From the NCBI GenBank assembly GCA_042091375.1, contig JBELHO010000009.1, positions 1-64,000 of the forward strand: a stretch of 64,000 bases of DNA, written 5' to 3'. The position numbers were made by a program, and so were the translations under genes. Source of the stretch: JBELHO01 sp042091375 (lineage in GTDB: Bacteria; Pseudomonadota; Gammaproteobacteria; Enterobacterales; Alteromonadaceae). Below are positions 17,314-26,221 of this stretch, one piece after another; positions within the stretch are counted from its first letter, which is position 1, and each line of letters begins with the position of its first letter. The notes under the pieces are model-generated. The model saw only the letters and a program-made list of their open reading frames with translations. It was not told the DNA's origin and searched no databases.

Positions 17314-18558
17314 ATGAATTTTGCAGCATTAAATGGTTTGATAGGTATTGTTATTTTATTAGCAGTAGCTTATTTGCTGTCAAGTAACCGCAAAAAGATA
17401 AACATCAGGACGGTTGGTTTTGCTTTTTTATTACAAATACTGCTCGGCGCGTTCGTGTTGTATTTACCTTCGGGTAAAGATACCTTGGCGTCGATTACCT
17501 TCGGTGTGCAACAGGTCATTGATAGTGCCAATGCCGGTATTAATTTTATTTTTGGTGGTTTAGGCACAGATGCGATCCCAGATAATGGCATTGGTTTTGT
17601 CTTTGCTTTGCATGTACTGCCTGTCATTATTTTCTTTTCGTCATTAATTGCCGTGCTCTATCACCTCAACATTATGCAATGGGTTATTCGCATCATAGGT
17701 GGTGGCTTACAAAAGCTTTTGCAAACCAGTAAGCCGGAATCACTATCGGCAACGGCAAATATTTTTGTCGGTCAAACAGAGGCACCTTTGGTGGTGCGCC
17801 CATACATTGCCAAAATGAGTCAATCTGAATTATTTGCCATCATGGTCGGTGGGTTAGCCTCAGTTGCTGGTTCAATTTTAGCTGGCTATGCAAATTTAGG
17901 GGTGGAATTAAAATATTTGATCGCAGCATCATTCATGGCTGCCCCAGGCGGCTTGCTAATGGCTAAGATGATCTTGCCTGAAACAGATCACGATAAAGTA
18001 AAAGCACAAGAGTTTGCTCTGGCAGAGCTTGACGACAAGCCAGTCAATGTGATTGATGCAGCGGCTGCCGGCGCTGCATCAGGCTTAAAGTTAGCGGCAA
18101 ACGTTGGCGCCATGTTACTGGCCTTTATTGCCTTAATTGCTTTACTCAATATTGTTGTTGGCAGTATTGCCATGTCGATGGGCTATGAAGGTATTACCAT
18201 AGAGTGGTTACTAGGTTTTCTCTTCGCTCCCATTGCCTTTATAATTGGTGTTCCAATGGACGAAATGTTACAAGCGGGAAGTTTTATTGGGCAAAAGATA
18301 GTGGTCAATGAATTCTTTGCCTACGCAAATTTTGTCGCGGTTAAAGATACCCTATCAGCATCGACTCAAGTGATCATCACGTTTGCACTATGTGGATTTG
18401 CTAACTTATCATCTATTGCTATTTTACTTGGCGGTATTGGCTCGATGGCACCAAACCGTCGGCACGACATAGCAAAACTTGGCCTAAAAGCGATGTTAGC
18501 GGCGACTCTTGCCAACCTGATGAGTGCGGCAATAGCTGGCTTTTTTATTAGTTTATAG
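17314..18558 (+). CDS. nupC: Concentrative nucleoside transporter, NupC/CNT family
   Basis: A 414-residue inner-membrane cation:nucleoside symporter. About ten hydrophobic helices are visible, with the CNT landmarks GLQKLLQTSKPESLSATAN (about 129-147, containing the nucleoside-binding region), FVGQTEAPLVVRPY (about 149-162) and, near the C-terminus, NEFFAYANFVAV (about 331) and CGFANLSSIAILLGG (about 363). Length is slightly above E. coli NupC (400). It lies 54 bases after udk and ends 18 bases before deoC, so it is probably in one operon. It would receive nucleosides delivered to the periplasm by the TonB receptor at 12823-15117. Confidence 0.95.
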   Translation: MNFAALNGLIGIVILLAVAYLLSSNRKKINIRTVGFAFLLQILLGAFVLYLPSGKDTLASITFGVQQVIDSANAGINFIFGGLGTDAIPDNGIGFVFALHVLPVIIFFSSLIAVLYHLNIMQWVIRIIGGGLQKLLQTSKPESLSATANIFVGQTEAPLVVRPYIAKMSQSELFAIMVGGLASVAGSILAGYANLGVELKYLIAASFMAAPGGLLMAKMILPETDHDKVKAQEFALAELDDKPVNVIDAAAAGAASGLKLAANVGAMLLAFIALIALLNIVVGSIAMSMGYEGITIEWLLGFLFAPIAFIIGVPMDEMLQAGSFIGQKIVVNEFFAYANFVAVKDTLSASTQVIITFALCGFANLSSIAILLGGIGSMAPNRRHDIAKLGLKAMLAATLANLMSAAIAGFFISL

Positions 18559-18576
18559 GCAAGTATGGAGTTTGCG

Positions 18577-19329
18577 ATGGCATCGACAAGCGGAACCTTG
18601 AAGTTAGCGATTTCCTTGATCGATTTAACCAGTTTGACTGATCAAGAGACAGCGGAAGATATTATTACCTTGTGCAAACAAGCTAAATCTATTGCGGGTA
18701 ATACCGCAGCAGTGTGTATTTTTCCAAAATATATTACCTTGGCCAAACAACAATTGCAGGCACAAAACACGCCGTTCATTAAAGTAGCGACTGTTGTCAA
18801 TTTTCCAAATGGCAACAGCGCTATAGACAATGTAATTCACGAAACCCAAACGGCAATAGCACTTGGCGCAGATGAAATAGATCTGGTTTTTCCATATCGC
18901 GCCTTGATGGCAGGGAATAGTGATATCGGTTATCAGTTGGTTAAAGCCTGCAAAAGCCTGTGTGACAATAATACTGTGTTAAAAGTGATTATTGAATCTG
19001 GCGAACTCAAGGATCCATTGTTAATTCAACAAGCCAGTAAAATAGCCATAGCTGCTGGCGCTGACTTTATTAAAACATCCACGGGTAAGGTGGCAGTCAA
19101 TGCCACTATTGAAGCTGCTAATATCATCTTAACAACCATTAAGAACAGCGGTGAGAATGTCGGTTTTAAAGCGGCAGGTGGGGTGCATTCCATGGCAGAT
19201 GTTAAACAGTATTTGCAATTAATAACTGAGCATTGCAACGACGCTTGGCTCACCCCTAAACTAGTCAGGTTTGGCGCCAGTAAGCTACTGGATAATTTAT
19301 TAACAACGCTGCAAACTGAGCAGAAATAG
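18577..19329 (+). CDS. deoC: Deoxyribose-phosphate aldolase
   Basis: A 250-residue class I aldolase that cleaves 2-deoxyribose 5-phosphate into glyceraldehyde 3-phosphate and acetaldehyde. The second ATG (18577) is preferred: GGAG lies 6 bases before it, whereas for the first ATG (18565) the same GGAG falls inside the gene. Catalytic features: VFPYRALMAGN (about 99), the lysine in KVIIESGELK (about 137), the Schiff-base lysine in FIKTSTGKV (about 167-175), and GFKAAGGV (about 193), which carries the third conserved lysine. It follows nupC closely. No deoA lies in the window, so thymidine breakdown would need another gene. Confidence 0.96.
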   Translation: MASTSGTLKLAISLIDLTSLTDQETAEDIITLCKQAKSIAGNTAAVCIFPKYITLAKQQLQAQNTPFIKVATVVNFPNGNSAIDNVIHETQTAIALGADEIDLVFPYRALMAGNSDIGYQLVKACKSLCDNNTVLKVIIESGELKDPLLIQQASKIAIAAGADFIKTSTGKVAVNATIEAANIILTTIKNSGENVGFKAAGGVHSMADVKQYLQLITEHCNDAWLTPKLVRFGASKLLDNLLTTLQTEQK

Positions 19330-19381
19330 CATCAGTAGTTGCAAATAGTAAGGCAGTAAGGGGTAACCATAGAGACAAATT

Positions 19382-19957
19382 ATGGCGCAATTATATTTTT
19401 ATTATTCAACCATGAATGCGGGTAAATCTACGCATTTATTACAATCTTCCTATAACTATCGGGAAAGAGGTCTAACCACTCTATTATACACAGCTAAAAT
19501 AGACGATCGTTTCGCGCATGGCAAAGTCACCTCAAGATTAGGGTTATCAGCTGATGCGCAATTATTCGATAGTGATAGTGATCTTTACCGCGATGTGAGT
19601 AGCAGACACAAACAACAACCGTTAGATTGTCTATTAATCGATGAAGCGCAATTTTTAACAACCGAGCAAGTTAAGCAACTAACCGATATTGTTGATAATT
19701 GTCATATTCCCGTGTTGGCTTATGGCATTCGCACCGACTTTCTCGGACAAACCTTTTCTGGTAGTGCCGCACTACTGGCCTGGGCAGATAAATTAATAGA
19801 ATTAAAAACAATTTGTCATTGTGGACGCAAAGCAAATTTTGTGGTGCGTCGCGATGAGCAAGGCAATGTCGTTAAGGATGGAGCACAAATAGAAGTCGGT
19901 GGCAATGAACGCTACGAATCCTTGTGTCGTGCCCACTTTAAAGAAGCTGTTTGGTAA
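19382..19957 (+). CDS. tdk: Thymidine kinase
   Basis: A 191-residue type II (TK1-like) thymidine kinase that makes dTMP from thymidine. Seen: P-loop MNAGKSTHLL (11-20), the catalytic LLIDEAQFL (about 83-91), a lasso-like region near YESLCRAHF, and zinc ligands in ICHCGRKA (about 143) plus the Cys near the end. Length is typical (E. coli 205). It lies 52 bases after deoC and 21 before upp in the salvage operon. With deoA absent nearby, thymidine taken up through NupC would be kept as dTMP rather than degraded. Confidence 0.96.
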   Translation: MAQLYFYYSTMNAGKSTHLLQSSYNYRERGLTTLLYTAKIDDRFAHGKVTSRLGLSADAQLFDSDSDLYRDVSSRHKQQPLDCLLIDEAQFLTTEQVKQLTDIVDNCHIPVLAYGIRTDFLGQTFSGSAALLAWADKLIELKTICHCGRKANFVVRRDEQGNVVKDGAQIEVGGNERYESLCRAHFKEAVW

Positions 19958-19978
19958 GTAACTCAGCAGGAGAATAAT

Positions 19979-20605
19979 ATGTCGGTTTATATTAGCGAGC
20001 ATCCATTAATTAAGCACAAGGTAAGTCTGGTGCGCCAAGCGTCTCTTGGCGTTAAAGAGTTTAGATCCTTAACTAAAGAAATAACCAGTATGTTAATGGT
20101 CGAAGCGACTAAAAGCTTAACGGTATCTAAGCAACCAATAACCACTTGGTCAGGAGAATTAGCAGCGCCAATATTAGCTGAAAAGCAACCGACTTTAGTG
20201 CCTATATTGCGAGCTGGTTTAGGGATGTTAGACGGGGCATTGGCTATTTTGCCTTGTGCAAAAATCAGTGTAGTTGGCATCAAACGAAACGAAGACACCT
20301 TGCAACCACAAAGTTATTACGACAATATTGTTGCTGATATTGAGCACCGACAGGCCATTGTTATCGACCCCATGTTAGCCACTGGTGGCACTGCCATAGC
20401 CACTGTAAAGCTGTTAAAGTCGTCGGGCTGTAACAACATATCAGCGGTGTTTATGGTTGCTGCCCCAGAGGGAATAGCGGCGTTGTCTCAAGCGCATCCC
20501 GATGTCAATATATACTCAGCTAGTCTCGATCAATGCCTAAATCAACAAGGTTATATTTTACCTGGTCTCGGCGATGCCGGTGATAAAATTTTTGGCACGC
20601 TATAA
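19979..20605 (+). CDS. upp: Uracil phosphoribosyltransferase
   Basis: A 208-residue enzyme making UMP from uracil and PRPP, the same length as E. coli Upp. The PRPP loop DPMLATGGTAIATV (about 131-144) and the uracil-binding C-terminal YILPGLGDAGDKIFGT (about 192-207) are conserved, as is VPILRAGLGM (about 74-83). AGGAG lies 8 bases ahead of the ATG. It is the last gene of the udk-upp run. No uracil permease (uraA) follows, although in E. coli the two are paired. Confidence 0.97.
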   Translation: MSVYISEHPLIKHKVSLVRQASLGVKEFRSLTKEITSMLMVEATKSLTVSKQPITTWSGELAAPILAEKQPTLVPILRAGLGMLDGALAILPCAKISVVGIKRNEDTLQPQSYYDNIVADIEHRQAIVIDPMLATGGTAIATVKLLKSSGCNNISAVFMVAAPEGIAALSQAHPDVNIYSASLDQCLNQQGYILPGLGDAGDKIFGTL

Positions 20606-20721
20606 AGTACTATCGGCCTAGAAATAAAAACTGCTACTATAGACTGATAACTTAAAGCTATTGTCTCACTTTTTAAACAGACACTAACACTACATTTTTT
20701 ACTTAATAATTGACTGCTACT

Positions 20722-21531
20722 ATGAAAATTATCTCTTTTAATATTAATGGCCTGCGTGCCCGCTTACATCAATTACAAGCCATTATTGATAAACATCAAC
20801 CCGACATTATTGGCTTACAAGAAATCAAAGTACACGATGATGCCTTCCCACTTGCCGATGTTGAAGCCATGGGTTATCACGTCTATTTTCATGGACAAAA
20901 AGCTCATTATGGTGTTGCCATGTTATGTAAAAAACCAGCTGAGATTGTCAGCAAAGGCTTCCCAAGTGATACTGCTGATTCACAGAAACGAATGATCATG
21001 GTGACAACTACCAATAACAGTGGTGAAAAAGTCACTGTGTTAAATGGTTACTTTCCTCAAGGTGACAATATAGAACATCCAACCAAATATCCCTATAAAC
21101 GCCAATTTTACCAAGATTTAATGACTTACCTTGAGCAACATCACAGCCCTGATGACAATGTTGTTGTGATTGGCGACATTAATATTTCGCCAGCCGATAT
21201 TGACATAGGTATTGGTGAAGTCAATCGCAAACGCTGGTTAAAAACCGGCAAGTGCAGTTTTCAACCAGAGGAGCGCCAATGGTTAAAAACACTAATGGAT
21301 TGGGGCTTTACCGATACCTTTAGGGCTCTGCATCCAGAGGTTGAAGAAAAATATTCTTGGTTCGATTATCGCTCTCGTGGTTTTGATGACAACCGCGGGC
21401 TGCGTATTGATGTTGTATTAGCCACTAAAAACTTTGCCGACAAGTGCACTGAAGCCGATATTGATTACCCACTTAGAGGTATTGAAAAGCCCTCAGATCA
21501 CGCGCCTATATGGTCGACTTTTAGTGATTAA
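20722..21531 (+). CDS. xthA: Exodeoxyribonuclease III
   Basis: A 269-residue AP endonuclease/3'-exonuclease of base-excision repair. The ATG at 20722 gives MKIISFNINGLRAR, as in E. coli XthA (268 residues). Conserved metal and catalytic elements: FNINGLR (6-12), GLQEIKVHDD (about 31-40, with the metal-binding glutamate), YFPQGDN (about 109), GDINISPADID (about 151, with the catalytic Asp and Asn), and the final SDHAPIW (about 258), holding the catalytic histidine. It is a single gene between the nucleoside locus and rlmA. Confidence 0.97.
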   Translation: MKIISFNINGLRARLHQLQAIIDKHQPDIIGLQEIKVHDDAFPLADVEAMGYHVYFHGQKAHYGVAMLCKKPAEIVSKGFPSDTADSQKRMIMVTTTNNSGEKVTVLNGYFPQGDNIEHPTKYPYKRQFYQDLMTYLEQHHSPDDNVVVIGDINISPADIDIGIGEVNRKRWLKTGKCSFQPEERQWLKTLMDWGFTDTFRALHPEVEEKYSWFDYRSRGFDDNRGLRIDVVLATKNFADKCTEADIDYPLRGIEKPSDHAPIWSTFSD

Positions 21532-21636
21532 CCACAACCGTACTGATAATCAACGGTGTTGAAATAATAAGGTCAACAATGAGCGGTGTCAAAAATGCAT
21601 AGAGCGCAGTATAAATTACCTGTGAACAGATAAAAC

Positions 21637-22452
21637 ATGATAAATGCACTACCTCATTATCTTTGTCCTATTTGTCAGCAAGCATTGGTTGAGCAAACTG
21701 GTGTGTTTCGCTGTGTCAATAATCATTGTTTCGATATCGCCAAAGAGGGCTACGTAAACCTACTGCCGGTGCAACTGAAACACTCGAAACAGCCTGGCGA
21801 TAACCAAGCCATGGTCAATGCTCGCCGTTGTTTTTTATCGACAGGTCACTATCAGCCACTCAGAGACAGGTTGCTTAGTATTTATCAAGAATATGCACCT
21901 AAAGCGGCGATTGTATTGGATGCAGGCTGCGGAGAAGGTTATTATACAGGACATCACCTAAGCTCAGATAACCAAGTCTATGGTATTGATATTGCTAAAC
22001 AAGCAATAAAAAAAGCCGCAAAAAAATACCCTCGCTGTCATTTTAGTGTCGGCACATTATCGCAATTACCCTTTGCCAATAATTTTATCGATTGGATAGT
22101 GTCTATTTATGCTCCAATTTTAGAAACAGAGTTTAGCCGTGTGTTAAAGCAACAAGGTTTTTTGATCACTGTGACCCCCGCTCAACAACATTTAATTGAA
22201 TTGAAAACTGAAATATATCAACAGGCAAATTATCACGACGTAGATAAAACCCCAATAAAGCAACTTTCACTGATCCACCAAGAGCAACTTAGCTATAGCA
22301 TGACCTTAACTAGCGGTACAGATATCTTAAATTTACTGGCAATGACCCCTTTTGCTTTTAAAGCCAGTGAACAAGTAAAAAAGGCACTTTCTCATCAGCA
22401 AAATTTTGTATGTCAGGCAGATTTTTTAATTCGACTTTACAAAAATTTATAA
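21637..22452 (+). CDS. rlmA: 23S rRNA (guanine-N1)-methyltransferase RlmA
   Basis: A 271-residue S-adenosylmethionine-dependent methyltransferase. E. coli RlmA (RrmA, 269 residues) methylates N1 of G745 in 23S rRNA. An N-terminal zinc finger with CPIC (11-14) and C...NNHC (about 27-32) recognises the rRNA; KEGYVNLLPVQLKHSKQPGDN (about 38-58) is a family signature; VLDAGCGEGYYTG (about 93-105) is SAM motif I. Enteric proteins modify G745; the exact position here is assumed from sequence similarity. The gene stands alone and is convergent with yfbV. Confidence 0.92.
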   Translation: MINALPHYLCPICQQALVEQTGVFRCVNNHCFDIAKEGYVNLLPVQLKHSKQPGDNQAMVNARRCFLSTGHYQPLRDRLLSIYQEYAPKAAIVLDAGCGEGYYTGHHLSSDNQVYGIDIAKQAIKKAAKKYPRCHFSVGTLSQLPFANNFIDWIVSIYAPILETEFSRVLKQQGFLITVTPAQQHLIELKTEIYQQANYHDVDKTPIKQLSLIHQEQLSYSMTLTSGTDILNLLAMTPFAFKASEQVKKALSHQQNFVCQADFLIRLYKNL

Positions 22453-22498
22453 GTTGACGGCGCAGAAATACTTGCCATCAACTAGGTAGGCTCAAAAA

Positions 22499-22930
22499 TT
22501 AAGAGCGATAATTGGCGTTGCTATAAGTTATACGCAACAGGCTGGCAAGGTCAAAATAACGAGGTTTAGACAGAGATAATTTTATATCTCCCCCTTGTTG
22601 ATTCATTTTAGCTACTGCTTCTTTATACCAAGCAGCCAGACTTGGGGGTAAAAACTTGTCGGCTTTTACACCGAGAATTATCAACGCTTGTACAGGAATG
22701 CTTATTATAAACAAAGCATAGACAAAGGCCTGAGGCAAAACGATAAGACCTCCTAGATAGACTTGTATTATAAAAATAAACAAGCCAATGGCAGGAAAGT
22801 ATTTACACACTAAGCGACTTAGCTGAATAGCCCGATATTCCTCAAAATACCTAGCTAACTCAACTTTTTCAGGCCAAAGTTGCATGTATTTTCTACCCAA
22901 CTTAATTATTTCAAAAACACTCATCTTCAT
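22499..22930 (-). CDS. yfbV: YfbV/DUF412 (UPF0208) inner membrane protein
   Basis: A 143-residue protein with two membrane helices (about 46-66 and 70-90), followed by a cytoplasmic tail. The pattern GRKYMQLWPEKVELARYF at the start and PPSLAAWYKEAVAKMN after the helices matches the DUF412 family, whose E. coli member YfbV (151 residues) has been linked to keeping MatP effects out of the replication-termination macrodomain. Elsewhere the gene often neighbours ackA-pta, but not here. A second start at codon 3 is possible. Function in this organism is not known. Confidence 0.85.
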   Translation of the reverse strand: MKMSVFEIIKLGRKYMQLWPEKVELARYFEEYRAIQLSRLVCKYFPAIGLFIFIIQVYLGGLIVLPQAFVYALFIISIPVQALIILGVKADKFLPPSLAAWYKEAVAKMNQQGGDIKLSLSKPRYFDLASLLRITYSNANYRS

Positions 22931-23251
22931 AGGCTTTACACATTGACAACTTATAATTTAAACATAGCATAAACTCAGCTATTCCTCAGCAAAATTTTGC
23001 GCTGGGTAGCATATATTAACAAATGTTGTACTAGGCAAAAAATTTCTAAACAGACATTGGCTGTTGGAGCGTCGAAATGGTGGTTAAACTGGTTAGTGGT
23101 TATTTATTGGTAATAGCGTCTTAATCACTTGCATATACTAATTTAAATAACTATCAAGGCATGCATAGAATTGTATAATTTTTCGTGTTTTTCAATGAAT
23201 TTGCATATCTATGTATAAGTTTTAGGTGATTTTTGAAGCGTTTGTCTGTTT

Positions 23252-23277
23252 TTGATCAGATATCAACTTCTGATCAA
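23252..23277. repeat. Perfect 9-bp inverted repeat
   Basis: TTGATCAGA (23252-23260) and TCTGATCAA (23269-23277) are perfect inverted copies with an 8-base spacer. There is no T-tract behind it. Two-fold symmetry at this spacing suits a dimeric regulator site or an RNA hairpin. Confidence 0.5.
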
Positions 23278-23373
23278 CAATAACTAAACCAAAGCTAACT
23301 AACAAAAAACAACCAACATCTTAATTCATTATAAAACAGATACTTAAATAAATAACAAAAGGATACTAACAAA

Positions 23374-23398
23374 AATATCCACAGCATTTGTGGATATT
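23374..23398. repeat. Perfect 10-bp inverted repeat with 5-base loop
   Basis: AATATCCACA (23374-23383) and TGTGGATATT (23389-23398) form a perfect stem with loop GCATT. No U-run follows on either strand, so it is not a standard terminator. It could be the hairpin of a small RNA or an operator. Confidence 0.5.
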
Positions 23399-23638
23399 CT
23401 AACTATGTTATCTTTAACAAAAAATACATTTAATCGAAAAATAACCTAAACAATTAAAGTATTTACGCTATTATCTAGGTAAGTAGCAACAAATGAGCAT
23501 ATTTTCGATGACTAAACCCCTGTAATATTGCAAATATGCAACTGCGTAGCTATTTATTCAATAACAGATGTAGAGCGCTATTCTAATACTAACTCAAAGT
23601 GCTAGAATGAATTAAATACAAAGGCCAATAATAGTATT

Positions 23639-24022
23639 ATGACTAAACTAACATTGAAATTATTAGAAGAAACGTTTGCTATTCACAGTTTACCGGTAAA
23701 TAGTCAAGTACCTAAGGCGGTATTTGATGCCAACATCTATTTTATTGCTAAAACATTTGAAGAAATTTCTATTGTATTACCCGAATCAGTCAGCATAGCA
23801 TCTGATGAAGTAGAGCCCAATTGGCAAGCATTTGAAGTTGTCGGGCCTCTAGGCTTTCTACTCACCGGGATTTTATCCAGTATTTCAACTGTGTTAGCAA
23901 AAGAAAACATCAGTATTTTTGCGATTTCCACCTTCGATACTGACTATATTTTGGTTAAATCTAATACCGTTGCCGAAGCGATAACCACATTGCGCAGCAA
24001 CAATTATCAAATTATTTCATAA
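23639..24022 (+). CDS. ACT domain-containing protein
   Basis: A 127-residue protein made almost wholly of the ACT_7-type fold (the family that includes the ACT domains of CASTOR and of some aspartate kinases). Typical elements are the first strand after LEETFAIHSLP (about 9-19), the central EISIVLPES (about 40-48), and the signature VVGPLGFLLTGILSSIST followed by ISIFAISTFDTDYILVK (about 61-101), where a ligand such as an amino acid would bind between subunits. Stand-alone members are widespread but their ligand and partner are not established. It precedes yffB by 13 bases and may share its transcript with yffB-dapE, which suggests, weakly, a link to amino-acid metabolism. Confidence 0.85.
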   Translation: MTKLTLKLLEETFAIHSLPVNSQVPKAVFDANIYFIAKTFEEISIVLPESVSIASDEVEPNWQAFEVVGPLGFLLTGILSSISTVLAKENISIFAISTFDTDYILVKSNTVAEAITTLRSNNYQIIS

Positions 24023-24035
24023 CAAAGACTTCAAT

Positions 24036-24386
24036 ATGACAATTTTATACGGCATAAAAAACTGTGACACAGTTAAAAAAGCCCAGAAATGGCTCAACGC
24101 TCAACACATAGACTATACCTTTCACGATTTTAAAACCCAGGGCCTTACTGAGCAATTGTTAACCGCTTTGTTGAGTAATTCTAACTGGGACACTATGCTC
24201 AACAAGCGCAGCACAACCTATAGAAACATGCCCGACTCCTTTAAAAACAATTTGACAGCAGACACTATTTTCAACGCCGTTATTGAGCAACCAACCCTTC
24301 TTAAACGGCCGTTGTTAGCCTATAATAATCAGCTTCACGTAGGCTTTAAGCTTGATACTTATCAGAGAATTTTCCAGCATGACTAA
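24036..24386 (+). CDS. yffB: ArsC/Spx-family protein YffB
   Basis: A 116-residue thioredoxin-fold protein of the ArsC/Spx family. The N-terminal LYGIKNCDTVKKAQKWL has a single active-site-like Cys (residue 10), lacking the second Cys of true CXXC redoxins; RPLLAYNNQLHVGF (about 92-105) is the conserved substrate-loop region. E. coli YffB (118 residues) is probably a glutathione-dependent reductase of unknown target. As in E. coli, it is directly ahead of dapE; the stop codon overlaps the dapE start in the 8-base ATGACTAA, implying translational coupling. Confidence 0.9.
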   Translation: MTILYGIKNCDTVKKAQKWLNAQHIDYTFHDFKTQGLTEQLLTALLSNSNWDTMLNKRSTTYRNMPDSFKNNLTADTIFNAVIEQPTLLKRPLLAYNNQLHVGFKLDTYQRIFQHD

Positions 24387-25518
24387 AGCACAAAACAAGG
24401 TTATTGAATTAGCCAAAACCTTAATAGCAAAGCGTTCAGTTACCCCTGAAGACGCGGGTTGCCAAACACTCATGGCTGAATTATTGGCAAAAAGTGACTT
24501 TGTCAACGAAACCATGGTTTTTGCTGACACCACTAACCTCTGGTCGCGCAGAGGCACTTCCGGCCCAGTATTTTGTTTTGCTGGTCACACCGATGTGGTA
24601 CCTGCGGGCAATCTCGATTTATGGCATTCGCCACCATTTGAGCCCACGATAAAAGATGGCATGCTGTTTGGTAGAGGAGCAGCTGACATGAAAGGCAGTC
24701 TTGCTGCTATGTTGATAGCGACAGAAAAATTCGTTACCGCTCACCCTGATCACCAAGGCTCCATTGCCTATCTGATCACCAGTGATGAGGAGGGACCATT
24801 TATTAATGGCACCACTCGTGTGGTTGATACTTTAGAAGCGCGTGATGAAAAAATTGATTACTGTATAGTAGGTGAGCCAACTAGTTCATTAACGCTTGGC
24901 GATGTGATTAAAAATGGCCGCAGAGGTTCTATTTCTGGAGAATTGGTTATTCAGGGTAAGCAAGGTCATGTAGCCTATCCTGAGCAGGTAATAAATCCTA
25001 TTCACAGAGCAATGGCGGCTCTGGCTGAGTTAAGTCAAATGTCATGGGATAATGGTAATCAATACTTTCCTGCAACAAGTTTTCAACTGTCAAACATTCA
25101 AGCCGGAACCGGCGCTACTAATGTCGTACCTGGTCATTTAACTGCTTGGTTTAACTTGCGTTACAGCACTGAATTAACCGCGCAAGTGATTGTAGATCGA
25201 ATTAATGCCGTGCTCAATAAACATGAGTTAAACTATAAAGTTCAATGGACCTATAACGGTAACCCGTTCATTACCGAACCGGGTAAATTAGTGGAAAGTG
25301 TTACTCGGGCAATTAAAACCGTTACCAATATCGATACTGAGTTATCGACATCAGGAGGCACTTCTGATGGCAGATTCATTGCTCCTACTGGTGCCCAAGT
25401 TATCGAATTAGGCCCCTGTAATGCAACAATTCATCAAATTAATGAATCCGTTAGCTGTAAAGATTTAGAGCAGTTAGTCGATGTGTATTATCACTGCTTA
25501 GTCAACACCTTAACCTGA
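24379..25518 (+). CDS. dapE: Succinyl-diaminopimelate desuccinylase
   Basis: A 379-residue di-zinc M20 peptidase-family enzyme (E. coli 375) of the succinylase route to lysine and meso-diaminopimelate, the cross-linking amino acid of peptidoglycan. ATG 24379 inside the end of yffB is chosen over the upstream TTG at 24352 because family members begin about ten residues before ELAKTLIAKRSVTP. Metal ligands are visible in CFAGHTDVVPAGN (about 65-77), GRGAADMKGSL (about 96), TSDEEGPFINGT (about 132, catalytic Glu) and VGEPTS (about 163), with the final His near IHQINESV (about 351). Confidence 0.97.
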   Translation: MTKAQNKVIELAKTLIAKRSVTPEDAGCQTLMAELLAKSDFVNETMVFADTTNLWSRRGTSGPVFCFAGHTDVVPAGNLDLWHSPPFEPTIKDGMLFGRGAADMKGSLAAMLIATEKFVTAHPDHQGSIAYLITSDEEGPFINGTTRVVDTLEARDEKIDYCIVGEPTSSLTLGDVIKNGRRGSISGELVIQGKQGHVAYPEQVINPIHRAMAALAELSQMSWDNGNQYFPATSFQLSNIQAGTGATNVVPGHLTAWFNLRYSTELTAQVIVDRINAVLNKHELNYKVQWTYNGNPFITEPGKLVESVTRAIKTVTNIDTELSTSGGTSDGRFIAPTGAQVIELGPCNATIHQINESVSCKDLEQLVDVYYHCLVNTLT

Positions 25519-25534
25519 GATCAGTACTGCCGAT

Positions 25535-26221
25535 ATGACGGTCAATGCGCCTTTACTAACCGGAAAAAGTGAACAACACATTCACTGGCTAAACGACTCC
25601 TGTGGTATTCACCACGAGGTGGTTAAGCCTTGGCAAAATCTAGTGTTGGCAGCAAAAAGTCAAGGGTTTAACTTAGCTATTGCCAGTGGCTTTCGTCATT
25701 TTGATCGGCAAAGAATGATTTGGAACAATAAGTTTGCCAGTAAATCTGCTGTCAAAGACCAGCAAAATAAGGTTGTTGATATGAGCAAACTCAACGATGA
25801 ACAGCGCATCCAAGCAATATTAACTTTTTCTGCTTTACCGGGCGCCAGCCGTCATCACTGGGGCACCGACATTGATGTTTATGATCCTAATTTACTTGCT
25901 GATAATCAACAACTACAACTCGAGCCTTGGGAGTATGAAGGACAAGGACCTTTTGCACCATTAAGCCGCTGGCTCGTTGAAAATGCGCTAAAATTTGGTT
26001 TTTATTTTCCCTATGATCAAGACCGAGGTGGTATTGCCACCGAGCCTTGGCATTTGTCGTACTTTCCCCTAGCCACAGCTTTGCAAAAGCAATTGACACC
26101 TGATTTATTATTGGCGCAATTAGCACCAGAAAAACTATTGGGCAAGTCAACAGTGTTCAACCAAATAAACTATATTTTTTCAAATTATATTAACAACTTA
26201 GGTGAAATACCTGATGAATGA
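25535..26221 (+). CDS. VanY-type D-alanyl-D-alanine carboxypeptidase (M15B)
   Basis: A 228-residue peptidase of the VanY/LAS family. Zinc ligands and catalytic residues fit the family motif: SRHHWGTDIDVYD (about 108-120, His and Asp ligands) and EPWHLSY (about 173-179, Glu base and His ligand); the substrate arginine is in SGFRHFDRQ (about 52-60). No signal peptide is seen, so a cytoplasmic place, perhaps in muropeptide recycling (LD- or DD-carboxypeptidase), is more likely than a cell-wall one; VanY-like members vary. Its location directly after dapE, 16 bases away, fits a peptidoglycan link. The exact substrate is not known. Confidence 0.88.
   Translation: MTVNAPLLTGKSEQHIHWLNDSCGIHHEVVKPWQNLVLAAKSQGFNLAIASGFRHFDRQRMIWNNKFASKSAVKDQQNKVVDMSKLNDEQRIQAILTFSALPGASRHHWGTDIDVYDPNLLADNQQLQLEPWEYEGQGPFAPLSRWLVENALKFGFYFPYDQDRGGIATEPWHLSYFPLATALQKQLTPDLLLAQLAPEKLLGKSTVFNQINYIFSNYINNLGEIPDE

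Larger units (their letters stand above)
22931..23638. other. Large intergenic region with two inverted repeats
   Basis: Seven hundred bases of strongly AT-rich sequence between yfbV and the ACT gene. I see two clean inverted repeats (23252-23277 and 23374-23398, listed separately) and one 15-codon frame at 23077-23124 with a GGAG seven bases before its ATG. I cannot support any gene of normal size and found no similarity to a decayed known protein. It may hold a small RNA. Confidence 0.35.

Noticed and set aside
23077..23124. A 15-codon frame with GGAG seven bases ahead
   Set aside because: Too short to judge, no conservation information, and such frames are expected by chance in AT-rich DNA.
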